From Neisseria mucosa (GTDB lineage: Bacteria > Pseudomonadota > Gammaproteobacteria > Burkholderiales > Neisseriaceae): a stretch of DNA of 64,000 nucleotides. The notes under the pieces were generated by a model, which saw nothing but the letters and a program-made list of their open reading frames with translations, did not search any database and had not been told where the DNA came from. Made by a program: the position numbers and the translations under genes. Every line of letters begins with the position of its first letter. Position 1 is the first letter of the stretch. Where the stretch lies: positions 2,160,758-2,224,757 of the forward strand of contig NZ_CP053939.1 in NCBI RefSeq assembly GCF_013267835.1. The letters are read 5' to 3'. This document shows positions 38,286 to 54,513 of this stretch, piece by piece.

Positions 38286-38366
38286 ATTGTGCAACATGTA
38301 AATACGATTGGAAAAATTTGCTTAAAAATTGTACAATTTCAGCCCCTTCAATTCGGCGCACACATC

Positions 38367-39371
38367 ATGCACATCGGCGGCTATTTCATTGACAACCCCA
38401 TCGCACTCGCCCCCATGGCAGGCATTACGGACAAACCGTTCCGCCGGATTTGCCGCGAGTTTGGCGCAGGGTGGGCGGTGTGCGAAATGCTGACCAGCGA
38501 CCCGACGCTTAGAAATACCAAAAAGACCCTGCGCCGTAGCGATTTTGAAGGCGAGGGCGGAGTGGTGGCCGTCCAGATTGCCGGCAGCGATCCGCAGCAG
38601 ATGGCGGAAGCCGCGCAGTATAACGTCGGCTTAGGTGCGCAGGTTATCGACATCAACATGGGCTGCCCGGCCAAAAAAGTCTGCAATGTGCAGGCAGGCA
38701 GCGCATTGATGCAAAACGAGCCTTTGGTTGCCGAAATCTTGGCAGCCGTTGTCAACGCGGTGGACGTACCCGTTACCCTCAAAACCCGTTTGGGCTGGCA
38801 CGACGAACATCAAAACTTGCCGACCATCGCCAAAATCGCTGAAGAATCAGGCATTGCAGCCCTTGCCATCCACGGTCGCACACGCACGCAGATGTACAAA
38901 GGCGAAGCGCGTTACGAACTGATTGCCGAAACCAAAGGCCGTCTGAACATCCCCGTTTGGGTCAACGGCGATATTACTTCGCCGCAAAAAGCCGCCGCCG
39001 TCCTCAAACAAACCGCCGCCGACGGCATCATGATAGGGCGCGGCGCACAAGGCAGGCCGTGGCTCTTCCGTGATTTAAAACATTATGCCGAACACGGTGT
39101 TTTACCGCCGGCCTTGAGCTTGGCAGAATGCAACGCCACCATTTTGAACCACATCCGCGCCATGCACGCGTTTTATGGCGAAGTCGCCGGCGTGCGCATC
39201 GCCCGCAAACACATTGGCTGGTACATCGACGAAATGCCCGACGGCGAACACACACGCCGGGACATCAACCGATTGGACAGCGCCGCGGCACAATACGATA
39301 CCCTTGCCGCCTATCTTGAGACGCTTTCAGAGAAAACCGACCGCTGGGTATGCCACTATCGGGAAGGCTAA
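38367..39371 (+). CDS. dusB: tRNA-dihydrouridine synthase B
   Basis: FMN enzyme reducing specific uridines in the tRNA D loop. The 334-aa TIM-barrel protein has ALAPMAGITDKPFRRICREFGAG, INMGCPAKKVCNVQAGSALM (catalytic Cys in GCPAKKVC), HGRTRTQMYKG and GIMIGRGAQGRPW. DusB rather than DusA/DusC is supported by the adjoining fis, the dusB-fis order being conserved in proteobacteria. ATG 38367 is preferred over an upstream in-frame start at 38289 that lies in the terminator leader. Contains one DUS (38938-38947). Confidence 0.95.
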   Translation: MHIGGYFIDNPIALAPMAGITDKPFRRICREFGAGWAVCEMLTSDPTLRNTKKTLRRSDFEGEGGVVAVQIAGSDPQQMAEAAQYNVGLGAQVIDINMGCPAKKVCNVQAGSALMQNEPLVAEILAAVVNAVDVPVTLKTRLGWHDEHQNLPTIAKIAEESGIAALAIHGRTRTQMYKGEARYELIAETKGRLNIPVWVNGDITSPQKAAAVLKQTAADGIMIGRGAQGRPWLFRDLKHYAEHGVLPPALSLAECNATILNHIRAMHAFYGEVAGVRIARKHIGWYIDEMPDGEHTRRDINRLDSAAAQYDTLAAYLETLSEKTDRWVCHYREG

Positions 39372-39441
39372 AGGGTTTCAGACGGCCTCATCATTTAAAA
39401 ATAAATCCATTTAAAAACAAATCTAAAGAAAGACAATCACG

Positions 39442-39681
39442 ATGAATCAAACGACGACTGACATTGCGCAATGTATTGAACAAAACTTACGACAATACTT
39501 CAAAGACTTAGATGGTACGGAACCTTGCGGCGTGTATGATATGGTGTTGCATCAAGTGGAAAAGCCGATGCTTGCCTGCGTAATGGAGCAATGCGGCGGC
39601 AACCAGTCTAAAGCTGCCGTTATTTTGGGTTTGAACCGCAATACCCTGCGTAAAAAATTACAACAGCACGGTATGCTGTAA
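39442..39681 (+). CDS. fis: DNA-binding protein Fis
   Basis: A 79-aa nucleoid protein: short N-terminal arm, then the dimer helices and a C-terminal helix-turn-helix QCGGNQSKAAVILGLNRNTLRKKLQQHGM, the Fis/NtrC-type DNA-binding motif. Shorter than E. coli Fis (98 aa), as in other beta-proteobacteria. Co-directional with dusB (70 bases away) and with the GATase gene downstream (43 bases). Confidence 0.95.
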   Translation: MNQTTTDIAQCIEQNLRQYFKDLDGTEPCGVYDMVLHQVEKPMLACVMEQCGGNQSKAAVILGLNRNTLRKKLQQHGML

Positions 39682-39724
39682 TACGGCAGAGCAACCCGTC
39701 CTGACGGTCGAAGGAGAAATAACA

Positions 39725-40459
39725 ATGCAAAATCCGAATAAATTAAATATCCATTTCATCCTGCACGAGGCATTTGAAGTGCCGGGCGCATATTTGAAAT
39801 GGGCGCAATGGCGCGGACATAACATCAGTGCAACCAAAGTGTACGAATGTGAAACCCTGCCTGACAATGTGGACGATATAGATTTTTTGATTGTGATGGG
39901 CGGGCCGCAATCGCCTGATGAAGACAGGCAGACATTCCCGTATTACGACCCCAAATCCGAGCTGCGCCTGATGCGTCAGGCGATGGCGGCGGATAAATAT
40001 ATTGTCGGCGTGTGTTTGGGTGCGCAGCTTTTATCCGTTGCCTACGGCGCGCGCCACACACGCAGCCCTGAGCGTGAAATCGGCATTTATCCGATTGAGC
40101 TGACGGCGGAAGGTCTGGCGGATGCCCATGTTTCCCTGTTGTGCAAAACCCTGAATACCGGCCATTGGCACGGCGATATGCCCGGTTTGACGGATGAGGC
40201 GGTTGTGTTGGCAACCAGCAAAGGCTGTCCGCGCCAGATTATCCGTTTTGCGTCCAAACATTATGCCTTCCAGGCTCATTTGGAGTTTGACCGCGAAGCC
40301 GTCGGGCTGCTGATTGCGGCGGACGGGCGCGACAATGTGGCCGAACAAAGTCAAGCTCAAACTTATGTCCAGCATCCGGATAAAATCGAAGCGGCGGATT
40401 TCAGTGAAATGAATGCCAAACTCTTCGACTTTTTGGATTCGCTGACGCAGACAAAATAA
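39725..40459 (+). CDS. Class I glutamine amidotransferase-like protein
   Basis: A 244-aa GATase1-fold protein with the nucleophile elbow VGVCLGAQLLSVAYGA (Cys near residue 99) and a His-containing motif AFQAHLEFD later, as in YfeJ/GuaA-like stand-alone glutaminases. No synthetase domain is attached; the ammonia acceptor is unknown. GAAGGAGAAATAAC before the ATG is a strong ribosome site. Probably transcribed with dusB-fis. Confidence 0.85.
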   Translation: MQNPNKLNIHFILHEAFEVPGAYLKWAQWRGHNISATKVYECETLPDNVDDIDFLIVMGGPQSPDEDRQTFPYYDPKSELRLMRQAMAADKYIVGVCLGAQLLSVAYGARHTRSPEREIGIYPIELTAEGLADAHVSLLCKTLNTGHWHGDMPGLTDEAVVLATSKGCPRQIIRFASKHYAFQAHLEFDREAVGLLIAADGRDNVAEQSQAQTYVQHPDKIEAADFSEMNAKLFDFLDSLTQTK

Positions 40460-40538
40460 AAAAGGCCAAAATCCCGCCAGGCCGTCTGAATAATAAATAT
40501 AGAGAAGAAACGATTAACCCTTTTTAAAAGGTCGGACC

Positions 40539-41414
40539 ATGTTCTATCAAATACTTGCCCTGCTGATTTGGGGCAGCTCTTTTATCGCTGCTAAGTATTC
40601 TTACGAGATGATCGACCCAGCGCTGATGGTCGAGGCGCGTTTGTTGATTGCCGCGTTGATGGTGTTGCCGTCATGCCGCCGTTATTTGGGCAGGATTCCG
40701 CGGAGCGAATGGAAGCCCTTGTTGTGGATTTCCTTTGTCAATTACGTTGTCGTTTTGATGCTCCAGTTTATCGGTTTGAAATACACATCTGCCGCCAGCG
40801 CGATTACCATGGTCGGGCTGGAGCCTTTGCTGGTCGTCTTTGTCGGCCATTTCTTCTTCAACGACAAAGCCAAACTGTACCACTGGATTTGCTGCGCGGC
40901 GGCGTTTGCCGGCGTGGGCATGATGGTATTGGGCGGCGCGGAAGAGGGCGGTTCGATTGACTGGTTCGGCTGTTTGCTGATTTTGCTCGCAGGATTCGGT
41001 TTCGCCGGCGTGATACGTCCGAGCCAAAAAATGATTGCCCGTATCGGTGCGCCCGCATTTACCGCGGCTTCCATGGCGGCGGCGGCGCTGTTGTGCCTGC
41101 CGTTTTCGCTGGTGTTGGCAGACAGCTATCAAATCAACTGGTCGTGGGGCGGCACGTTGTCGGTGTTGTATATGGGGATTGGCTGCAGCTGGCTCGCCTA
41201 TCTGTTGTGGAACAAAGGCATGAACAAAGTCCCTGCCAACGTCTCCGGCCTGCTGATTTCGCTCGAGCCCGTCATCGGCGTTATCATGGCGGTGTTGATT
41301 TTGGGCGAACATTTAAGCAGCATGGCCGCGCTGGGCATTACCGTCGTCATTTCGTCCACTTTTGTCGCCGGAGTGTTGGCGCGTATCGGCAGCAAACACA
41401 AAAAGGCCGTCTGA
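40539..41414 (+). CDS. EamA/DMT-family transporter
   Basis: A 291-aa protein with ten hydrophobic helices in two EamA repeats (residues about 1-130 and 145-285). Repeat features include LIWGSSFIAAKYS, TSAASAITMVGLEPLLVVFVGHFFF and GLLISLEPVIGVIMAVLILGEHLS. Likely an inner-membrane metabolite exporter; substrate unknown. The stop codon TGA is part of a DUS (41406-41415) that is also the first arm of the terminator. Confidence 0.88.
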   Translation: MFYQILALLIWGSSFIAAKYSYEMIDPALMVEARLLIAALMVLPSCRRYLGRIPRSEWKPLLWISFVNYVVVLMLQFIGLKYTSAASAITMVGLEPLLVVFVGHFFFNDKAKLYHWICCAAAFAGVGMMVLGGAEEGGSIDWFGCLLILLAGFGFAGVIRPSQKMIARIGAPAFTAASMAAAALLCLPFSLVLADSYQINWSWGGTLSVLYMGIGCSWLAYLLWNKGMNKVPANVSGLLISLEPVIGVIMAVLILGEHLSSMAALGITVVISSTFVAGVLARIGSKHKKAV

Positions 41415-41434
41415 AAACAGTTTCAGACGGCCTG
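41402..41434 (+). terminator. DUS-pair terminator overlapping the EamA stop
   Basis: Inverted DUS at 41406-41415 and 41422-41431; the first arm encodes the last residues and stop of the transporter. Confidence 0.75.
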
Positions 41435-41477
41435 AAATAGCCGTACTTTTTCAATCAAACATTTTGGGAAAATTTCT

Positions 41478-42296
41478 ATGAAACGCATCATCTCCCTGCT
41501 TTTGCTTGCCTGCCCCGTTTTGGCGTCGGCTGCACCCGATAACGACAAAGCCGCCGTACAGGCCGTCATTGCCAAGCATTACAACCGACCGCTTGCCGCG
41601 CACAAATGCCAGCTTACCGAGCCGCCGAAAGACGGACAGGCACCATCTAACAACATCATGTATTGCATGAAACCCGTTGCCGACCATACCGTAACGCGCA
41701 ACGGCAAAGCCGCGCGCTATGTGCTGTACACAGGTTTTGCCTACGATATGGAACAAAAAATAAAACAGGACGCCCATGCTTCTCCCGGCCTTGTAGAATT
41801 GTTTGTTTTGGAAAAAACAGACGGCAAGTGGGCAATCAAACAGCACGGAAGAGATGAAATCGGCGCATGGGGGGATGTGCCGGAGAATAAGGCGTGGAAG
41901 TTTGTTCAGGTGGGCGCGCAAAACTGGGGCTACACTGTCGAGTCAAGTTATACAGGCCAAGGCGACACGACGACTTCGCAAAACTTCCTGTTTACCGATG
42001 ATAGCAACCGCATCCGTAAAAGCTTTATTATCAGCGGTAACGATAACGGCGCATATTTTGGCGATTGCGATGAATTGAAAGGGCGTGAAAAACGAGACTG
42101 CAAAGACAGATATACCAGCATGGAAGCCAAAATTGCTTTTGACAAAAGCCGTCCTGCCGTATCCGGCGTGTGGGCGTTGACTGCAAAACTCAGCGGCGTA
42201 TCAGGAAAGAAAAATTATAAAAATCAGAAATATATTTTCCCTTATAACGGTAAAACCCACGTTGCCCCCAAAAACTATCCCTTAGGCGGACAATAG
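41478..42296 (+). CDS. Secreted/periplasmic protein of unknown function
   Basis: A 272-aa protein with a Sec signal peptide (MKRIISLLLLACPVLASAAP, cleavage after ASA near residue 19). The mature part is hydrophilic with DNGAYFGDCDELKGREKRDCKDR (two Cys that could form a disulfide) and ends YNGKTHVAPKNYPLGGQ. No family recognised. It is 51 bases upstream of a ClC channel gene on the same strand, so co-transcription is possible but unproven. Confidence 0.75.
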   Translation: MKRIISLLLLACPVLASAAPDNDKAAVQAVIAKHYNRPLAAHKCQLTEPPKDGQAPSNNIMYCMKPVADHTVTRNGKAARYVLYTGFAYDMEQKIKQDAHASPGLVELFVLEKTDGKWAIKQHGRDEIGAWGDVPENKAWKFVQVGAQNWGYTVESSYTGQGDTTTSQNFLFTDDSNRIRKSFIISGNDNGAYFGDCDELKGREKRDCKDRYTSMEAKIAFDKSRPAVSGVWALTAKLSGVSGKKNYKNQKYIFPYNGKTHVAPKNYPLGGQ

Positions 42297-42347
42297 TTCC
42301 CTTAAAAAACGCTTTGATCAAACCATTCATACCTCAAGTCAAAACCC

Positions 42348-43574
42348 GTGAAAGACACTCATAAACTCTGGGCCGCACTCATCATTACCGGCATCATCGG
42401 CGGCATGGTCGGCATTGTATTAACCGAAATTATGCATACGATTCAACATCTTGCCTATGGTTACGGTTCAGACGGCCTATACGTTTCATTCCGAGAAGGC
42501 GTAGCGCAGGCAAGCCCTGCGCGGCGTGTCGTGGTCGTGGCCTGTTGCGGTGTGGTGGTCGGCTTGGGGTGGTGGTTGCTCAAACGCTACGGCAGGCAGC
42601 AACCGGGTATCAAAGCCGTGGTTAAAAATCCGCTTGCCGGTTTTCCGTTTTTTGAAACCGTCAGCCATGCCCTGTTGCAAATCATTACTGTCGGGCTGGG
42701 CTCGCCGCTCGGCCGCGAAGTTGCGCCGCGCGAAATGACCGCCGCTTTCGCCTCGGTCGGCATCAACCGTTTCGGGTTGAGCGAAGACGATGCAAGGCTG
42801 GTCATCGCGTGTGCCTCGGGTGCAGGTTTGGCGGCCGTGTATAACGTGCCACTCGCCTCCACACTTTTCATCCTCGAAGCCATGCTGGGCGTATGGACGC
42901 AGCAAGCCGTCGCCGCCGCATTGCTGACTTCCGTCATCGCCACCGCCGTCTCACGCATCGGCTTGGGCGACGTACAGCAATATCATCCGGCCAACCTTTC
43001 CATCAACACCTCATTACTTTGGTTTTCCGCCATCATCGGCCCGATACTGGGCGCAACCGCCGTCTTTTTCCAGCGCACCGCCCAAAAATTCCCCTTCATC
43101 AAGCGCGACAACATCAAAATCATTCCCTTGGCCGTCTGCATGTTTGCACTCATCGGCGCGATTGCCGTTTGGTTTCCCGAAATTTTGGGCAACGGCAAAG
43201 CAGGCAACCAATTGACCTTTGGCGGTATGACCGACTGGCAACACAGCCTTGAGCTGACCGCCGTCAAATGGCTGGTCGTTTTGATGGCGCTGGCGGCAGG
43301 CGCATACGGCGGCCTGATTACCCCGTCCATGATGCTCGGCAGTACCATCGCCTTTTCCGCCGCAGCCGCGTGGAACACCTTTTTCCCCGAAATGTCGTCC
43401 GAAAGCGCGGCCGTTGTCGGCGCCGCCGTTTTCCTCGGCGTTTCCCTCAAAATGCCCCTGACGGCCATCGTCTTTGTTTTAGAACTCACCTACGCCCCCG
43501 TTGCCTTGCTCATGCCCTTATGCGCAGGCATGGCAGGCGCAGTATGCGTGGCGAAGAAAATGGGATTTAAATAG
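42348..43574 (+). CDS. ClC-family chloride channel/antiporter
   Basis: A 408-aa polytopic protein of the voltage-gated chloride channel family. The anion-path motif reads GSPLGREVAPREM, retaining the gating Glu (GRE) but with VAP where the ClcA type has GP. Other family stretches are AYGGLITPSMMLGS and GVSLKMPLTAIVFVLELTYAP. It resembles ClcB-type bacterial members and could act in acid resistance or anion homeostasis. GTG 42348 is the only sensible start before MVGIVLTEIMHTIQHLA. A DUS lies inside (42467-42476). Confidence 0.86.
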   Translation: MKDTHKLWAALIITGIIGGMVGIVLTEIMHTIQHLAYGYGSDGLYVSFREGVAQASPARRVVVVACCGVVVGLGWWLLKRYGRQQPGIKAVVKNPLAGFPFFETVSHALLQIITVGLGSPLGREVAPREMTAAFASVGINRFGLSEDDARLVIACASGAGLAAVYNVPLASTLFILEAMLGVWTQQAVAAALLTSVIATAVSRIGLGDVQQYHPANLSINTSLLWFSAIIGPILGATAVFFQRTAQKFPFIKRDNIKIIPLAVCMFALIGAIAVWFPEILGNGKAGNQLTFGGMTDWQHSLELTAVKWLVVLMALAAGAYGGLITPSMMLGSTIAFSAAAAWNTFFPEMSSESAAVVGAAVFLGVSLKMPLTAIVFVLELTYAPVALLMPLCAGMAGAVCVAKKMGFK

Positions 43575-43584
43575 TCAAAAACAT

Positions 43585-43619
43585 CAGGCCGTCTGAAACC
43601 GAGTTTCAGACGGCCTTTT
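43585..43619 (+). terminator. DUS-pair terminator after the ClC gene
   Basis: Inverted DUS at 43588-43597 and 43605-43614, then CCTTTTA. Confidence 0.82.
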
Positions 43620-43654
43620 ACAATAAAATTGTCAACAATATCTATAAAAACCTA

Positions 43655-43683
43655 CTGCCAAAAAGGCGAAAATAGCGGATAAT
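43655..43683 (+). promoter_or_regulatory. Possible purH promoter
   Basis: CTGCCA, 17 bases, GATAAT; 53 bases before the purH ATG. Moderate match only. Confidence 0.4.
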
Positions 43684-43736
43684 ACCGCCCTGAAAATTCA
43701 TCCCATATCGATTAAACCTTCAACAAAGGAAATCTC

Positions 43737-45317
43737 ATGTCTTCCATCAAACGCGCCCTGATCAGCCTGTCCGACAAGACAGGCGCAGTCGAATTTGCCC
43801 AAACCCTGACCAAGCTCGGTGTTGAAATCCTCTCTACCGGCGGTACAGCAAAGCTCTTGGCTGATGCAGGCGTTCCCGTTATCGAAGTTGCCGACTATAC
43901 CGGTTTTCCCGAAATGCTCGACGGCCGCGTGAAAACCCTGCATCCGAAAATCCACGGCGGCATCCTCGGCCGTCGCGATTTAGACGAGCACGTCGCCAAG
44001 ATGGAAGAACACGGCATCGGCAATATCGATTTAGTGTGCGTCAATCTTTATCCCTTCGCCGCCACCATCGCCAAACCAAACTGCACACTGGAAGACGCGA
44101 TTGAAAACATCGACATCGGCGGCCCGACCATGGTGCGCTCCGCCGCGAAAAACTGGAAACACGTCGCCATCGTTACCGACACAGCCGATTTCCCGGCCAT
44201 CGCAGCCGAACTCGAAGCCAACAACGGCGCCTTGAGCGACAAAACCCGCTTCAACCTTTCACGCAAAGCATTCAGCCATACCGCCCAATACGACGGCATG
44301 ATTTCCAACTACCTGACCTCGCTTTCAGACGACGTCTTGAGCGGTCAGCCCCAAATCGGCGAATTTCCAAGCCAGTTCAACCAAAGCTGGATTAAAGTGC
44401 AAGACATGCGTTACGGCGAAAACCCGCACCAACGCGCTGCGTTCTACCGCGATATTTACCCTGCCGCAGGTAGCCTTTCTGCCTACAAACAGCTGCAAGG
44501 CAAAGAATTGTCTTACAACAACATTGCCGATGCCGATGCTGCCTGGGAAGCCGTCAAATCCTTCGACGCGCCCGCCTGCGTGATCGTGAAACACGCCAAC
44601 CCGTGCGGTGTCGCCGTTGCCGCCGATACATTGACCGCCTACAAACTCGCCTACGCTACCGACACCACCAGCGCATTCGGCGGCATCATCGCCTTCAACC
44701 GCGAAGTGGACGGCGAAACCGTCAAACAAATTACCGACAACCAATTTATGGAAGTCCTCATGGCGCCGAAGTTCACCGCCGAAGCCCTCGAAATTGCCGC
44801 TGCCAAGAAAAACGTGCGCGTATTGGAAGTGCCGCTCGAAGCAGGTGCCAACCGCTTTGAACTCAAACGCGTCGGCGGCGGACTGTTGGTACAAACGCCC
44901 GACATCCACCGCATCAGCCGCGCCGATTTGAAAGTCGTCTCCAAACGCGAACCGACCGAGCAAGAATGGAACGACCTGATGTTTGTATGGAACGTCGCAA
45001 AATACGTCAAATCTAACGCCATCGTCTTCGGCAAAGGCGGTCAAACCTACGGCATCGGCGCAGGCCAAATGAGCCGCGTGGACAGCACCCGCATCGCCGC
45101 CCGCAAAGCGCAAGATGCCAATTTCGACCTCAACGGTGCATGTGCCGCTTCCGATGCCTTCTTCCCATTCCGCGACGGCGTAGATGTCATTGCCGAGCAG
45201 GGCATCAAAGCCATCATCCACCCCGCAGGCTCCATGCGCGACCAAGAAGTCTTTGACGCAGCGGACGAACACGGCATCGCCATGGTCGTAACCGGCATCC
45301 GCCATTTCCGCCACTGA
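43737..45317 (+). CDS. purH: Bifunctional AICAR formyltransferase / IMP cyclohydrolase
   Basis: Catalyses the last two steps of IMP synthesis. The 526-aa protein has the N-terminal MGS-like cyclohydrolase domain (about 1-200: [47 protein letters not shown]) and the C-terminal formyltransferase domain with [13 protein letters not shown] (Lys-His pair) and [21 protein letters not shown]. Usual length. Uses 10-formyl-THF, which the fhs product can supply. Ribosome site AAAGGAAATCTC. Ends in a DUS terminator. Confidence 0.97.
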   Translation: MSSIKRALISLSDKTGAVEFAQTLTKLGVEILSTGGTAKLLADAGVPVIEVADYTGFPEMLDGRVKTLHPKIHGGILGRRDLDEHVAKMEEHGIGNIDLVCVNLYPFAATIAKPNCTLEDAIENIDIGGPTMVRSAAKNWKHVAIVTDTADFPAIAAELEANNGALSDKTRFNLSRKAFSHTAQYDGMISNYLTSLSDDVLSGQPQIGEFPSQFNQSWIKVQDMRYGENPHQRAAFYRDIYPAAGSLSAYKQLQGKELSYNNIADADAAWEAVKSFDAPACVIVKHANPCGVAVAADTLTAYKLAYATDTTSAFGGIIAFNREVDGETVKQITDNQFMEVLMAPKFTAEALEIAAAKKNVRVLEVPLEAGANRFELKRVGGGLLVQTPDIHRISRADLKVVSKREPTEQEWNDLMFVWNVAKYVKSNAIVFGKGGQTYGIGAGQMSRVDSTRIAARKAQDANFDLNGACAASDAFFPFRDGVDVIAEQGIKAIIHPAGSMRDQEVFDAADEHGIAMVVTGIRHFRH

Positions 45318-45350
45318 TAAGCTGATATAAAATAAAGGCCGTCTGAAAAC
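45316..45350 (+). repeat. 35-bp direct repeat, left copy
   Basis: GATAAGCTGATATAAAATAA plus the following DUS to GAAAAC. Overlaps the purH stop region and is identical to 45951-45985. The two copies enclose the SMI1/KNR4 gene. Confidence 0.9.
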
Positions 45351-45370
45351 CGATTTCAGACGGCCTAAGT
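45333..45370 (+). terminator. DUS-pair terminator after purH
   Basis: Inverted DUS at 45338-45347 and 45355-45364. Confidence 0.78.
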
Positions 45371-45390
45371 TTTAATATATGGGATAAGTC

Positions 45391-45906
45391 ATGTCTTTTA
45401 GCCAAGCCGAGTTAGTAGATTTTGCTGCCAATCTTTTTGTTAACTATGACGAAGGTTTTGAAGGGGATGCGCCGCTTACGGATGAGATTATTGCGCGCGT
45501 GGAAGAGGAGCTGGGCTATTCTCTGCCCATTGACTATATAGCTTTGATGCGCCAGAAAAATGGCGGTAGTTTGAAACGTTGTTTTTTTCGTTATACCGAT
45601 ATGGATGGATATGAATGCGAACTAATGGTTCGTGGTATATATGGAATTGGTTTTACGAATAATAATGCCCTATGCGGTAAAATGGGCAGTCGTTTTTTGG
45701 AAGATCCTAAAAATCACGCATTGCCGCATATTGGCGTTTACTTTGCCGAAGAAGATAGTGGGCACGGATTTTTTGCGCTGGATTATCGCAACATAAATGC
45801 CGATGGTGAGCCACCGGTTATCAATATTTATTTGGATAATTTTCATGAAGAATGTATTGCCGACAGCTTTGCTGATTTTGTCCGTCGTTTGACTGCAGAC
45901 AAGTAA
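45391..45906 (+). CDS. SMI1/KNR4 family protein
   Basis: A 171-aa protein with the SMI1/KNR4 (SUKH) fold pattern: ADEIIARVEEELGYSLPIDYIALMRQKNGG-type segment (residues about 28-60), then EDPKNHALPHIGVYFAEEDSGHGFFALDYR and a C-terminal helix FADFVRRLT. Bacterial members are often immunity proteins of polymorphic or contact-dependent toxin systems, but no toxin is visible nearby. Base composition is lower in GC than purH. It lies within a 35-bp direct repeat, as if added behind purH. Confidence 0.82.
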   Translation: MSFSQAELVDFAANLFVNYDEGFEGDAPLTDEIIARVEEELGYSLPIDYIALMRQKNGGSLKRCFFRYTDMDGYECELMVRGIYGIGFTNNNALCGKMGSRFLEDPKNHALPHIGVYFAEEDSGHGFFALDYRNINADGEPPVINIYLDNFHEECIADSFADFVRRLTADK

Positions 45907-45950
45907 GTAGAGCGGATAAGTAGTTAGGATTTCAAATATTCCTGTTACCG

Positions 45951-45985
45951 ATAAGCTGATATAAAATAAAGGCCGTCTGAAAACA
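45951..45985 (+). repeat. 35-bp direct repeat, right copy
   Basis: Identical to 45316-45350; spacing between copies is 635 bases. Confidence 0.9.
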
Positions 45986-46024
45986 AAGTTTCAATATCAT
46001 GAAACCTGTTTTCAGACGGCCTTC
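45970..46024 (+). terminator. DUS-pair terminator after the SMI1/KNR4 gene
   Basis: Inverted DUS at 45973-45982 and 46011-46020 with a 28-base loop that itself contains GTTTCA/TGAAAC. Confidence 0.7.
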
Positions 46025-46150
46025 TTCAATCATCAAACAATTTAGCGGTTTAACTGCAAATCAGGACAAAGCAACCAAGCCCCGGCCCGTCCGATTAATA
46101 CGGCAACACAACGCCACACAAGTCTAAAACCAACCTACTCAGAGAAAAAC

Positions 46151-46279
46151 ATGAAACACATTCTCCTCATCCTTACCCTTGCCACACTCACCGCCTGCGC
46201 CTCCAGCCATACCGGAGGCTACGGCTATGCCGGCAACAACGGCGCTTCAGCAGGCGTAACCCAAACATTCCGTTGGTAA
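46151..46279 (+). CDS. Small putative lipoprotein (42 aa)
   Basis: A complete short frame: MKHILLILTLATLTAC followed by a Gly/Ser/Ala-rich tail ending in TQTFRW. The LTAC lipobox places the acylated Cys at residue 16, leaving a 27-residue mature peptide. AGAGAAA lies before the ATG and a strong terminator follows (46337-46363), which supports a real transcription unit. Function unknown; the aromatic C-terminal residue recalls outer-membrane proteins, but that is only an observation. Confidence 0.65.
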   Translation: MKHILLILTLATLTACASSHTGGYGYAGNNGASAGVTQTFRW

Positions 46280-46336
46280 GGCCGTCTGAAAAAACAACAC
46301 AGTTTTCTACAATAAAGAACAAACAAATCCCAAACG

Positions 46337-46363
46337 TAAAGGCAAGTTTTACACTTGCCTTTT
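46337..46363 (+). terminator. Intrinsic terminator after the small lipoprotein
   Basis: AAAGGCAAGT and ACTTGCCTTT form a perfect 10-bp stem with a 5-base loop, followed by TTTTTAA. A single DUS (46281-46290) lies between gene and hairpin. Confidence 0.85.
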
Positions 46364-46450
46364 TAACGCTGTCCATCGGCTCAATAGCGCATAAATTCGT
46401 GTCATTTGCCCGCTGTTTGCTATGTTAGAAAACGTCAAAGGCCGTCTGAA

Positions 46451-47046
46451 AACAGGCTATATAAACCCATCACACGGTTTAAACCGATCCTTGATACAAA
46501 TCTCATTAATTCTCTAAATAAAAGCTGACATCTAAATCTATCACTAAAATAACTATCCTGTTAACATATTATTTAACAATCATTATTGTTTAAAAATTTC
46601 AACAAAAATCATATAATTATAAAAATCGTTTAAAAAAAGCAACAAGTAAATCTAACGGGCATGACCGTTGAGGCCGAAAAAATAACACTTTATCGGAAGA
46701 GTTGATTTGTAAAACCAAACGCATATAAAATTTGGACAAGGATTCCGAATGCATTGATAGAAGCTGACAAAAAGTGACTTGTTAAGAAACAAGCTGACAA
46801 AAAACGGCACATCGTTTCCCAAACTTCACAAGCTTCCCAAAATGTATCAGCATAAAATCCCATAAAACAGGCTTTTAGCTGCTATTCGGCCGAGTGGAGA
46901 CTTTTGGCACGGGAATTGCATACAGGAGATTACGGCATGAAACCGCATAAAGGGGAGACTCTGAAATGCGGCAAATGTGTGGACAGGCGGTTTACAGCCG
47001 AGCAACACGTCCCAAAAGAAATCAAACCCCTTACAGGAAAATCGAT
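46451..47046 (+). promoter_or_regulatory. Long AT-rich leader of the first adhesin
   Basis: About 600 bases without a convincing gene, strongly AT-rich to 46650. AAGCTGACA occurs three times (46522, 46761, 46791), the last two as a 13-base direct repeat AAGCTGACAAAAA 30 bases apart. No homopolymer or tetranucleotide tract of the phase-variation kind was found. An open frame from 46966 joins the adhesin but has no start or ribosome site better than ATG 47047. Confidence 0.4.
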
Positions 47047-54276
<7,230 letters not shown>

Positions 54277-54282
54277 TCTGAC

Positions 54283-54312
54283 TTTCAGACGGCCTGAAAA
54301 GGCCGTCTGAAA
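54283..54312. terminator. DUS inverted repeat after the first adhesin
   Basis: TTTCAGACGGCCT-GAAA-AGGCCGTCTGAAA, an almost loop-free palindrome 7 bases past the adhesin stop. Confidence 0.6.
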
Positions 54313-54325
54313 AGACGAAGCAAAG

Positions 54326-54357
54326 TAAATGCGGCCTATTTAGGCCGCATTTTTTTA
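54326..54357 (+). terminator. Strong intrinsic terminator of the first adhesin
   Basis: ATGCGGCCTA and TAGGCCGCAT, perfect 10-bp stem, 2-base centre, followed by seven T. Confidence 0.9.
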
Positions 54358-54450
54358 TGCTTAGATTATGTTTTGAATTTATTTGATGAATTAATCAGGA
54401 CAGTAGCCAAAGATAAATGAATATATCTTTAGCAGTCTGTTGCAATTCAA

Positions 54451-54492
54451 AAGGCCGTCTGAAACATCATTGGATGCTTCAGACGGCCTTTC
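54451..54492. terminator. DUS-pair terminator after dusA
   Basis: Inverted DUS at 54454-54463 and 54478-54487, 22 bases past the dusA stop on the minus strand. Confidence 0.8.
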
Positions 54493-54513
54493 TTTTATTC
54501 GCACTATATGCCA

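Noticed and set aside
46966..47046. Upstream extension of the first adhesin
   Set aside because: The ESPR domain must be N-terminal, and ATG 47047 begins it exactly ([10 protein letters not shown]) with AGGAAAATCG upstream.
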